DNA of 64,000 bases from Liolophura sinensis (Eukaryota; Mollusca; Polyplacophora; Chitonida; Chitonidae), in the NCBI RefSeq assembly GCF_032854445.1, contig NC_088301.1, forward strand, positions 39,541,187-39,605,186. Direction: 5' to 3'. A program made the translations under genes and the position numbers. This document shows positions 12,003 to 22,545 of this stretch, piece after piece; the stretch's first letter is position 1; the number at the start of each line of letters is the position of its first letter. The notes under the pieces were generated by a model, which had not been told where the DNA came from, did not search any database, and worked only from the letters and a program-made list of their open reading frames with translations.

Positions 12003-12095
12003 CAGAATTTGGGAATTTGGAAACTGCCTTGCGATCATTGACCTCGAACGTTCTTATTGGTTGACGGTTGGTATACGAATATCAGTTTTGACGCA
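12003..12095 (+). repeat. Repeat A, copy 2, right of the gap
   Basis: Contains CCTTGCGATCATTGACCTCG and then GGTTGGTATACGAATATCAG, matching copy 1 at about 9537-9620. It ends about 40 bases before the last recognisable DNase I-like exon. Confidence 0.55.
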
Positions 12096-12133
12096 TCGAT
12101 TCAACCCTCAATCATGAAAGACTCTTTACTCAC

Positions 12134-13973
12134 TAGATGAATCCAGGCCAAATCGGACGACAAAACGGTTCCCGGATGAACGTATCGTTCCCCGACGCCT
12201 CATCGCCGTCATCATAATGGTAAAAGTCTAACACAGAGATACCATTATCAGATCTGTTGAACGAAACCAAGATTTTTTAAAGCGGTCACAAAACTGTGAA
12301 CAGTTCAGATGTGAAGATGAAAACCTAAACCTTGTTCCCTAAGAGTATATATATATACACGATAATTCTGAAGATGTCGAATAAAAGATTTACAGTACAA
12401 AACCAGTGGGTTGTTTTCTTTATCTGTTCCATAATTGTTTCCTTCTCCGATAATTCATTATATACGACGTTAGGTACTTTTGTGACCAAAAACGTATGTT
12501 TGTTATATTTCATTCTTATACTCTACTGAGTCATTGCCTTCGACATTTTTCTGAGTGAAACTTGCAATGTGGCCTGTCATTTAAAATCTCATGTTATATG
12601 TGCTCACCTGTAGAAAAAAGCGTATTGTTCTTTGTAGCTTGTTCTTCCCAATCGATCACTGATGATCATGGAATAGGCATGGGGACTGGCGCTGTAGTGA
12701 AAATATCACTAGATTTGTTAAGTAGCTCTGCAAGTATAACCTGATCGATTATTGAAACGTGACTGCTTTTATCTCACTTTAATGTTTTAGAACAGAATAA
12801 TTTAAACACCTTCATACAGTTAAGCCTTTGCTTTATCGACTATATCGTGGATGTAATGTTATAATCTGATGTCACACAAAGGTTTTTTGGTTTTTATTTA
12901 AAAACATTTATTTAATTGTATAATATACTGTGAGTTGTACACAAACAATGTGACCATTATATATCTCAAATGAATTTGGTTTTATATTAATTTATTTGAT
13001 TGGTAAAATATAGAAATAAAGAATATTTCAGCTGTACGACGGCTGCCAACTTTCTGGTGGGAGGAAAACGAGCAGAGCCCGGGGCAAATCCACGACTATC
13101 AACAGGTTCCTGACAGACCTTCCCACATACGGCCTGAGAGGAAGCCAGCACTAAACTCAGAGACCGCACTGGTGATAGGTTCCTGAGTCATTGGGCTGAG
13201 CTGACGTGCTAACCACCTCAGATACGGAGGCCCCTCGTTTTGATATATCTTAGTTTAAAATGTCTATCAGTTTCTATGTGAGATTTGTTTATTACATATT
13301 ACATACACAAACCTGTTAACTTCGTCCAAAAGTTTCAAAATGGCTGTGCCAGACTTGTCCCTGATCTCCTGGATCAGAAACGATGTCATAGCGACTCAGG
13401 ATCTGGAGTGAAATGTTTGTCACAGATTTAAAAGAAATAATGATTTACATTGGTAGTTATGTTTACATCTCTACCCCTTCATATTGTATAGAATAAAAAA
13501 CAACTGCACTGTAAAAGTGTGCTCCTTTTTGGCCTTGGTAAATGGACATAGTGATATATCTTTTGAACCCAAATGTCTTAGTCCAACATAAATGGGTCGC
13601 GGTGCCCAATGGGCTAATAATGTAACTGCCACTGAGTTCCTCTCCTTAATTAATAAAACATTAAATCAGCATGCAACTTATGCAACTTTTCAGTAATCTC
13701 TTTAACTGTCGATAACTTAAGATTGTGAAACAGGGTTTTCTTACTAATCAAAACATATCAAATATCAAACATTCCAACTTATACGAAGAGCGAAATAAAA
13801 ACAACAAAAAATGACAAAATTATAAAAGACCCTACCTTTCCCAGAATAGACATCACCTCTGGTTTCGATGCTTTGGTTTGTCCATACGTTTGAATGTTGA
13901 AGGCACCCAGCTTCAGCGCACAAACTGGGCACACAAAAAGCACCAGAACGACTGTTGCAACACGATAAAACAT
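12134..13973 (-). pseudogene. DNase I-like secreted nuclease gene, 5' four exons only, with two frameshifts
   Basis: Family: calcium/magnesium-dependent secreted endonuclease. Exon 1 (13973-13836) encodes a 19-residue signal peptide (MFYRVATVVLVLFVCPVCA) and the mature start LKLGAFNIQTYGQTKASKPE, the DNase I N-terminus. Exon 2 (13402-13313) gives ILSRYDIV, then IQEIRDKSG with the catalytic Glu. Exon 3 (12691-12608) gives MIISDRLGRTSYKEQYAFFY. Exon 4 (12253-12134) gives SVLDFYHYDDG and NDTFIREPF. All borders are GT-AG and the phases agree (0, 2, 2). Exon 2 has one extra T (13378-13380) and exon 4 one extra T (12162-12165), each in a T run on the coding strand. Both break the frame. The exons with the catalytic His and Asp residues were not found; the retroelement and gap lie where they should be. 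It is either a pseudogene or a real gene damaged by assembly errors. Family recognition is firm. Confidence 0.85.
13000..13245 (-). mobile_element. Full-length tRNA-headed SINE (minus), in intron 2 of the DNase I-like gene
   Basis: The reverse strand runs from a tRNA-like head (GAGGTGGTTAGCACG, A box-like) through the conserved body (GTGGGAAGGTCTGTCAGGAA, then GGGCTCTGCTCGTTTTCCTC and CCACCA) to the tail GCTGAAATATTCTTTATTTC and an A/T-rich end with CAATCAAATAAA. The same family recurs at several other places in the window. Confidence 0.8.
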
Positions 13974-14085
13974 GTCGGACCAATAAGTGATTCATTCTCT
14001 GCTTCTCAGCACCTATAAAGGTTCTTAAATTTACGGCAAACCATTTCGAAGTGTGAATGACCCTCGACATAAATTTCACACAGAC

Positions 14086-15410
14086 AGTATGGATGTTAAA
14101 AACTTCGGTTTATATCAGACCACCACTGGAGAGCGAAAAATTTAGTCTTGTTATGAGCAAATGATGTATACATAAGAATTTTATCCTACCTTATATAGAT
14201 AGCTAAGTGATAAAAATCTTGCCTAAGTCACTTCAATATTATTTCCATGCATGTTTAACACATGTAGATCATAAGTGGATCACGCATGGTATCATGTATG
14301 TCAAGAAAGCAACCAGCAGGTTTTAAAATACTGACTAGTGTATACACGGTTTCTCTACATAACAATACGTGTAACAATACTTGCTGAATTTTTAGCATTC
14401 AACCAATATATCCTTGTTATTTCGTAGATGGAATATCATTTTCATCTAGACTGTGAACTGCACGATGCTTTTGCCAGGAATCTGATGTTTAAAGGTGACA
14501 AAGGCTAAATATACCAGTGGCCTGTTTTACTGGCATCGTGCTAAACTAGTGCTTGACAATGGACTAATTTTATGAAATGTTAATACTGCACCAGGGAACC
14601 GAAATAAAAAATAATAACGTTCGTTTTGCATGCGATTTTGTACCTGAAGCAAGGTTTGTAATTAATCCCGAAAGTGCAGTATAATTAAAGACGTACAGTA
14701 TAAAGAGTAAAATCAAAGCAGCGACGACAGCGTGATAGCCGGCAAATGATGACATATAGCCGGTGAAACACAGCCTCTTATCAATTTACCTCAGTCAGGG
14801 TTTATTCTAGCTGTTTACAGGATCAAATTCTACTGAATCATCACGAAGCATACAGATATCTCTTACAGAGGAAACTGTATACTATAATATGCTGTGAGCA
14901 GGAAATTTCTCAAAGCAGATTCAGCGTTATTCCCAATGAATGTCACAAGAATTAAACAATTTACAATGTAATATAAAGCTCTGAAAACTATTGTAAATGA
15001 ATGTATAAGTCATTACACAAAAGTAAATAGGCCTAAATAAACATTCTTTCATGTGTGCAATGTCCACTGAAAATAATTCATATCCGCATGTCACAAGGTA
15101 CACATTGTATTTTCTACTTCGTTCTACATCATTGCTTTATTTCAATAAGTTTCTAAAACTAGACAATTCATTTTCCATGCAGTATGATAGATCGATCTGG
15201 TAAACGGTTAAACGGAAGAGTAATCCAGAAGGAGTGCAGTTACTAAATACTATTTGCTATTAGTGTAGCGTTATAAACGCCAAACAAATGAACTTAGTTT
15301 CACTTATTATCACTTATTCTTCTTCTATGGGTTGTAACAAATTCCAAACTGAACATTAAAAACAGAATTTTACCCATTACTCATCTCTTGTTTGTTTTGG
15401 TCAATGTCAA
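14086..15410. other. Intergenic, AT-rich, with one AACCGGT-family repeat
   Basis: No gene was recognised. A minus frame at 14755-14570 starts MSSFAGYHAVVAALILLFIL and looks like a signal or membrane segment, but it overlaps a repeat family and has no recognisable continuation. Confidence 0.4.
14719..14815 (+). repeat. AACCGGTGAA-family repeat, copy 2
   Basis: Contains GCGACGACAGCGTGATAGCC, then ATAGCCGGTGAAACACAGCC and TCTTATCAATTTACCTCAG. Aligns with the copies at 17.5, 19.2 and 21.5 kb in the same orientation. Confidence 0.65.
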
Positions 15411-15417
15411 TACGTCG

Positions 15418-16390
15418 TACAGTATTCAACAAAAAATCAATGATCTTCGAGCTTTACTTGTGAGGTTTCCGAAGTATAGAGGACCTAAAAACATATATGC
15501 GAAAGATCATAAAAATTATCTTGTCTGCCCTTAGAGACTTCGGATCTTTCAGTGCTTATCACTTTGCTTGAGCTAGTAAAGAAACGGTGGTATGTACGAT
15601 CCACTATATTAAAACCAATTCTACTCTAAAAAAAAGTCCATCAAAGTATATATAGGTGCTTATTGACCGGATAAAGCGCCTAAAATATTATATATGCCTG
15701 TAAGATTTATTACTGTCAAGTTGTTATAGAGGAGCTAATCAAGGCAACTATACGACCTGAACTCTTTTAAAACTTTATTTTCTCAAAGACAGGAGTTTAT
15801 CTGTACTTTTCCTTCACACCGATACATTAAAACTTTACTGGATTCCGAAAATGCGAAATTCCCCATATAAAGCATGCTATTTTGCGGGATGGAGAAGCTG
15901 TAGCACCGAACTACGAAGGCCATGCCAGAATTACGATTATTTTTCAGACTTCATTGTTTTTGCAATTGTAAAAATTCAGGAGTCAATTCACATGTAACTC
16001 TAGCCGTCTCAGCGAAACTAGACGCTAAAATTACGTCTCCACATTGGATTTTTCTGCTCTCTATACTACTATTCCTCACAGATTTTATAGAATTTCATTA
16101 TTAATTGTTCTGGTGTTTACTAAAAGTGACCATTAACGTCGACGGCAACAAAGCCTTCTCCAATTCCTCTACATACAAGGGTTAACATTCATGGGATGTC
16201 TTGTTGGTCATCGAGTTGCTTGAATTTCCTATTAGTAACATTGATGTTAAATTTGGCGAACAATTTATCAGTGGTGTATAGGTATTCCTATAGGTACAAA
16301 TTACGTACACGACCCAACGCCTTTTCGACAGACCTATACTCTTACGAATGTAGATATGTTATTAAAGAGTAAAATTCGCCATGCTCGATC
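15418..16390 (+). mobile_element. Second, heavily decayed Penelope-like element (RT region)
   Basis: This is a plus-strand remnant of the same element type, recognisable only in pieces across all three frames. The pieces are a NDLRALLVRFPKYRGPKN-like stretch near 15440-15495, KLYWIPKMRNSPYKACYFAG near 15830-15890, and NSGVNS near 15974. FSALYTTIPH follows near 16051-16080, the RT motif with the first catalytic-region residues. Last come SNIDVKFGEQFISGV and GIPIGTN near 16234-16301, the next RT motif. The order matches the family. The piece retains part of the RT palm that the first copy lacks, but stops and frameshifts are everywhere. No intact YxDD-type motif could be found. Confidence 0.7.
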
Positions 16391-16609
16391 TTTCTCACTC
16401 ACAAGATGGTATACGTTGGTGTTCTCCAAGCTTTAAACAACCCGTATATGTGTATAAAAGGATATACATACATCCACACTCACTGGAATGAAAGGAAACT
16501 ACAATCTGTCCGTATTTCCTGCCATACTAACTTTATCACACTAATACACCAGACTCCTGTATATGGCGTATATCAACGTAAGAAAATAGTGGTTCAAGGA
16601 TATTCCCTC

Positions 16610-16800
16610 TCGATGGGCGAGGCGCGGCGAGGATAGTACCAGTCGCGCACAAACGATGACCGTCTTCGCCCCCTCGTCTTGTGCCTCGCGGGTTCTAGGC
16701 CCGCGACACGAGGACGGTACCATTCGCGCTCAGTTTTCACCGTTCTCGAGTCGCAGTTCTCGGTCCGCGAGGCGTGGGTACAATTAGCTTTCGCAGTTTA
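16610..16800. repeat. GC-rich, CpG-dense imperfect tandem repeat with a strong hairpin
   Basis: A sharp GC island in an AT-rich background. About three degenerate units begin near 16615, 16699 and 16764 and share a CCGCGA.GCG.GAGGACGGTACCA-like core followed by TCGCGC. Between units 1 and 2, TCGCGGG (16686-16692) pairs with CCCGCGA (16700-16706), flanked by CCTCGT and ACGAGG. No coding or RNA family was recognised. Confidence 0.7.
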
Positions 16801-18600
16801 ATTCTCTCCTGACAACTGCCATGTTATTGCTTTAGTGCTTTGGCATTGCCTCTTTGCAAGTGCGATAATTTAGCTGAACACACTCAACTGCAGGGAATAT
16901 ATCATATTGACAACAGGACAATAACGTGCACATTCAGCACAGTACATAATGACAGCTTAGATGCCTTTTCCACTTTCAAAATAAATTTTAAAATCATCTT
17001 AGCAGATTAGCAGATCCATTTCTCAAAAATGCCAAAACCAACATTGGCAAACCTTTGTGTACTAATAATACGGCTGTTGAAATATTTTAATCGAGGAGTC
17101 AAACCGATCCTCGAGCAAGGTAAATGTGCGTGCCGCGGATGAAAAAATTCTTTCAACTATTTTACAATTCTTATTGACAATTTCTTATTGACAATTCGCA
17201 CACAGTGCATACCTAACGTTAGGACGGACGCAGGCTCCATCAATTTCAGGAACTTGATGTTGACCAGACGTTTGTCTCTCAACATCACGAATGTCATTGT
17301 CTAATGTCGATACTAGCATTTCAAGGTATTTAAATGACCACTTTTTGTGTGAAAAAAGGAAAAATTTTATGTCATTCTCCTGCTGTTACGTGACTACTCT
17401 GTGCACGTTGGTGGCGTAGGATAAACGTTTACATGAATATAATGCGAATGGACCAGAATCCTGAATTATATGCACTCACAAAAGACAAAAGACTACAGTA
17501 TGGGCAGTGAAACCAGAGTAGCCACGACACAGTGATGGATGGGAAATGGTCACATTTAACCGGTGAAACCCACGGTTTTGTCAATTTACCAGATGGTTTT
17601 ATTGTAACTGATTATATAAATGCTTAAGAGGTTAGTACAATCTTATTAATTGCAATTATTCCATGTCACTGATGTAGAATTGTTCAGAATTTTGTGATGT
17701 TATCACATATAATAAACATCTACATGGAAAAAGTACAAAGGGACGTAGCCTAAACTGCCCATGCAATATAGATGGCGTGATAATCGATGCGAGAGTTTAT
17801 GATGAATATAAACTTATAACCCCCGGCATCGCATGCTGTTATCTCATTTTATGGATCTGATTTATTATTTAGTGTCTGTACTATAACTTGGCATATATAT
17901 TGAAACTAAGCTAGGCGTCGTGACGGACATTCGTACACACCAATAGTCAATTAACAACAATGAACGTTCCCGCCAATACTCGATCTAATTTTTATATACT
18001 CTTAAAATAATGAAAATTAACGCTAGGCACATACATTAAATCAATCTATACAAATTGCGTACTATGTTGGTTTAAAAGCTGTCGTCAATCAAGAATATGT
18101 ATCTCAGTTGGACTTTGACTGGAACTTTACTGTTGGCATACAACGTGGTGATTTTGTTGAAAGGGATGCACATATGCCTAAATTTCCTTCCGTCCGAGTG
18201 ATGTAGATTTACACAAAAATATATGAAGAAGGCTACCACAGATTCTGGACACATGTTTAATTATAAGAGAAATATACTGATATAAAAAATTAGAGTGAAT
18301 CTAAGTTTCAAGTCCAGCATTCGTGAACCTTTCGTATACATAAAGGGAAGTTCCATGTCCGTAATAACAAGATAACCTAAATGTGGCGGCAGCAGTCAGC
18401 TTTACTGCCGTTTTGCTAGATGCGGGTGAAATGAAGACAAAATCCATCGGTTTTCTTACAGAAGCTGTATTATTCTCGTTGTTCTGTGAGACTACAAAGA
18501 GTTACAAACAGGTCAATCAGAATATATCATTCGATATAACATAAAATGCATTAACGTTCACAACGAAAAGAGCGCATTTAATGAATGCTTAACTTGTAAC
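16801..18600. other. Intergenic, no gene recognised
   Basis: Apart from one repeat copy at 17514-17625, I see only AT-rich sequence with short frames and no motif I can name. Confidence 0.4.
17514..17625 (+). repeat. AACCGGTGAA-family repeat, copy 3
   Basis: Contains GTAGCCACGACACAGTGATG, GGTCACATTTAACCGGTGAA and TTTTGTCAATTTACC, followed by ATATAAATGCTTAAGAG. It is the best preserved copy. Confidence 0.7.
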
Positions 18601-18639
18601 CCGTGAGTTTCACACTTGTATCCGTAGTGAACATTCCTC

Positions 18640-18780
18640 TTCCGGCCTACGTGGGAAGGTCTGCCAGCAACCTCTCTGGCTCTGTCCGGTTCCCTCCCAG
18701 CATAATGCTGGTCGTCATATGTATGAGTGAAATATTCTTGGGTACGGCGTAAAACACCAATGAAAAATAAATAAATAAAA
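18640..18780 (+). mobile_element. SINE, 3' half (plus)
   Basis: Contains TACGTGGGAAGGTCTGCCAG, then GGCTCTGTCCGGTTCCCTCC and CATAATGCTGG, then GTGAAATATTCTTGGGTACG with the tail AATAAATAAATAAA. The tRNA-like head is missing or unrecognisable. Confidence 0.8.
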
Positions 18781-19235
18781 CGTAGTGAAGAGAAAAAACT
18801 GCACTGTATCCTAGGCTATTAATCATCATGGTTGACAATAAAATCAAACACAATATTATAACTCATATACTGATCACCTTTGAGCTCTCTTCACTTCAAA
18901 ACAAACATCATTTGATCACTGCAAAACGACGAAGCAGACAATCTTGCGTCAGAAATTCTACTAAGGGGAGCTTAGTGTGCATGGCAAATCTATTTTATAT
19001 ACACTGCATACACATTTGTGTGCCGTTCACCACTCTAAACCACTAGTTCCCAAAGAAACATGTCAGAAATAATATGTAAAATTTATAGTAAATAATATAT
19101 AATATCATTTTTCAGTGAAGACAGTCGATATTCTAGGCATGACATCCAATTCAAATTTCAAACATGTTGTCCGTTAATAATGTCCAGGTCAAGATCTACA
19201 GCATAGGGAGTAAACCAAGAGAAACGGAGATAGTA

Positions 19236-19320
19236 TGATGATTGTTAAATGATTACACGTAACCGGTGAAGTACGGCCTCTTGTCACTTTACCCCAACTG
19301 TTCCTGTGAATGCTTAAATA
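19236..19320 (+). repeat. AACCGGTGAA-family repeat, copy 4
   Basis: Contains AAATGATTACACGTAACCGG, TGAAGTACGGCCTCTTGTCA and TGAATGCTTAAATAG, aligning with the copies at 14.7 and 17.5 kb. Confidence 0.7.
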
Positions 19321-20569
19321 GAATTAGACGTCCCCTATAGCACCATGACTTGAGCAGACTTAGATAAAGAATGCAGTGATGTTAACTGTAACTTAGTATA
19401 GACGTCAATGGCCTAGAATTACTGAAAATCCTATCTTCTCATCACATTTAACATATGGTAATATTAAAACAATGCAGTCGTTTTTTTCATTCCAACTGAG
19501 AAAAACATCATATAGATGTAATAAACATGAATTCTTATAGATCACCTAGCCCCAAGTTTAAGAGATAGCCTACAACTGTGACAGCCATTAAACAGATCGA
19601 CAGCGGTACTGAACATTCTTTCGATATTTCCCAACCACAATGTTATACTTTTTTGAATTTAAGGAACTGAGGCTGAAGGCCATTGAGGCCCAGTGTTTTA
19701 ATTATAGCTTTTGAAGTCGATTGAAATCATTCACACACTCAGGTTCAAACAGATGTAGGCCTATAAAGCAAGATTTGTATACGCCATATAAAGGATAATT
19801 TGCAATTTAAAGATTGAAATTATTCCTTTTGCCATACATAAAAGCTGCATAAGAAAAGACCTTGGTCGTCCTGGTAAAGCTATAGCTTTAAATAAGGAAA
19901 TAAATACCATCAGGACTAGCTGTTGTCTCTTTTATATATACGGTTTATTGGTCATCATTATATCGCCTCGTAGCCTAAATGAAGAGAATCGAGTTTTATA
20001 AAAATTACTTTTCAGTAAATTCTAAATGTACATGTAGTCGTATTCATACAAAAACAGGTACAGGTCTGCCAAGAGGTAGTTGAAAACCTATGCTCTATAA
20101 ATGGTATCACCGATTTTCAGATAGATATTATTGACGAGAAATTCCAGCAATTCAATGAACTATATGAAATATCATGAATGGTGTAATCTTTATAAATTCA
20201 AATTGGTGTATAAATTCCTGCTATTGACGCATTTACATGAACAGTTTGAAAAACATCCCAACTGATGTAAATGTTGTCGCTGCTCAGGTTTTGCTTTTCA
20301 TGTTATTATTTAACAGCAACACGTCTGTTAAAAGGGGGAATAACTCTTATCCACAGGATTAAAGGCCTATCGTTGCGAGACAATCTTTGAGTGAACACGT
20401 ATCCTGCATGCATACATTACCTATTAGTGTTCAGAAGTAGGTATTTCGTAGGTACACAATTTGAAAACTGAATTCGTCAAGAATATTCTTGGCGTCTTTC
20501 CAACATTACTGAAAACTTGTAACTACCTCTCTTTGCATGATTCCATCCTAATTTCTTGTTTTATATACT

Positions 20570-20675
20570 TTCTTAGTTCTTAGTGGTTTGTGTGAAACAC
20601 CTTTTTAGGAATTGGCATAGCGATTATTGACCAGGAACGTCCATATCGCTTTCAAACATCGGTAATTAAGAATAC
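20570..20675 (+). repeat. Repeat A, copy 3 (solo)
   Basis: Contains GGAATTGGCATAGCGATTAT and TGACCAGGAACGTCCATATC. It aligns with the copies at 9.54 and 12.0 kb, but no recognisable retroelement coding sequence adjoins it. Confidence 0.5.
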
Positions 20676-21194
20676 CTGATAATAGATCGTATCCAGTGGT
20701 ACCCACCTTGTACATATTCGTTATTTTAAAGATTTTCTTTTCTCCCGATTACAATACTATAAATCTTAGCAATAGATAAAGAATAACTGGAGACGTATTC
20801 GAATACTAATCATATATGTATATGGTCTATTTTGAAGAAACTCAATGTGAAACGTATCTCATTAAATGTTGACATGAACTTTGGCAGAGGAGCGTGGAAA
20901 ATCCTCCAAAAACTCGAAGCACTTAGACATTTTTTAAGATATTGCATTGGTGTATTAATTTGTACGTAAGAATGTGTCACATACCTTGTAATGCTTGGTC
21001 AGGTCTGTATAAATTTTGGAAACAACTGGGACTGAACCTATATCTGAATAAGAAAGCAATCAGTTATAACTCTTAACGTTGTCCAGTTTCCTAATGCCGT
21101 ATAAACATCTTTGAAAGCATGCAAGCAAATAACATTGCTATTGTGAATACGTGGATTATGTGTGCTAATTTGCAGTCACATCAGTAAAATGATT

Positions 21195-21300
21195 TATATT
21201 TATTTATTTATTTATTTATTTGATTGTAGTTTTACGCCGTGCTAAAGAATATATCACTTATACGTCAAGGGCCAGCATTATTGTCGGAAACCGTGCCTCT
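21195..21300 (-). mobile_element. SINE tail fragment (minus)
   Basis: The repeated TTTA tail is followed by TTGATTGTAGTTTTACGCCG and AAGAATATATCACTTATACG, then GCCAGCATTATTGTCGG. This is the reverse of the common SINE 3' end. Confidence 0.75.
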
Positions 21301-21489
21301 AAGTTTACAGAGGCAATGAACGTGTATTATGGTGAGAGACACACACACCGAAAGTTTACCAAAGACTATCTACCACTGTTACGACAGATAACTTTTGCTG
21401 GATTAAAATCATATGAAAAGTGTATTACTTTAAAATACACCAGTGAATATTAATATAAACGATAATAGACCACATCATGGACAGTAGTA

Positions 21490-21575
21490 CCAGAGCAACA
21501 ACGACAGTGTGACAGTTGGCAAATGGAAATAAGGTGTTTTATTCCAGTTTCTTGCTTGCATAAATACTTGAACAG
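21490..21575 (+). repeat. AACCGGTGAA-family repeat, copy 5 (divergent)
   Basis: Contains CAGAGCAACAACGACAGTGT and GACAGTTGGCAAATGG, matching the left part of copies 2 and 3. The AACCGGT core itself is lost. Confidence 0.5.
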
Positions 21576-22345
21576 TAGCAAATTTATGGCCCGCATATTT
21601 TTAACAATTTATGTGACCTCTATATACGGCATGTAAAACATAAATGCAAAGTATGTACATGAATGGATATAGTTCACAACATTGAAAATAAATTACGTCA
21701 TCTCTCATGTTGTTTATATCCAGTTACATTGCAACATTGCTATGTGCCCTCCTTTCTCATATATAGCATACATATCTAATGATATACCGGTAGCAGACCT
21801 TACCGACACTGAAGCACTTTCCCATGTATTGTATTCACCTTTAGGGCTACAGATTTGCGACGGCAGATCGCTTTGTCCCCATTATCCGACGTCGTTAAAC
21901 ATGTGATTTTGTCTGAAACCGGGGAATCTGGAGTTTGTAAAATCAACCCTATTCCGGTACATCTGTTTGCAACCACCTTGGTCAAAAACAAATTTCTGTG
22001 CGATACCGCCTCTTCTCACGAACACTGGCAAATGGCAGTGGCAGTGAATGCATTTTCGTAATGCTAGGTATCTGTGAGAGCAGAGATTACCTTAGATAAA
22101 TTTTAGGCCATATTTGGACACAAGGAGACATTAATGTCATTCGATTTAAGACCCTTACTGAACATCAGAATAAAACTGATCATTATTTTGCTGAACGTTC
22201 CATGCCAACTGTCGATGATCAAAGATTGATTGTCTATATGCTCAGAAAGCATACCTAAACGGTTGACTGCCATCCTGAAGGAATCAATGTGGACATTGAA
22301 TGTAACAGGTCACTCAGACAAGACCGAATTATGGTGAAAGATAGG

Positions 22346-22545
22346 ACTGGAATGTATGTATTCTTGGGGTTTAACGTCGTACTTATCAATTTTTAAGTCA
22401 TATAACGACGAGGAATCATTAGGTGTATGTACATACGTAGTATCTTTTTGCGACAGGCCGCGTCCATGCTGCCAAAGTGCTGCCGTCACTTCAGTATCAT
22501 GCCGAGGACAACAGCCATATTGCACCCCACCCTTATATGTCCATA
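22346..22545 (+). mobile_element. SINE-like dispersed element (second family)
   Basis: Contains TTGGGGTTTAACGTCGTACT, then TATCAATTTTTAAGTCATAT, AACGACGAGGAATCATTAGG and ACTTCAGTATCATGCCGAGG. I recognise the opening as a dispersed repeat common in mollusc and brachiopod sequences, but I cannot give its formal name. The surrounding 21.6-23.7 kb otherwise has no recognisable gene. Confidence 0.55.

Larger units (their letters stand above)
18781..21190. other. Intergenic, repeat remnants only
   Basis: No gene was recognised. It holds an AACCGGTGAA-family copy near 19.24 kb and a Repeat A copy near 20.6 kb. A short frame near 20.87-20.94 kb reads sensibly (NVDMNFGRGAWKILQKLEAL) but matches nothing I know. 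Confidence 0.4.

Noticed and set aside
13765-14079. A 104-codon minus frame overlapping the first DNase I-like exon
   Set aside because: It is in a different frame from the signal peptide and the AFNIQTYG segment, and has no family resemblance, so it is a shadow frame.
18781-21190. A short protein-like frame near 20.87-20.94 kb
   Set aside because: About 25 residues read smoothly, but I could not match them to the retroelement or any other family, and flanking frames are closed.
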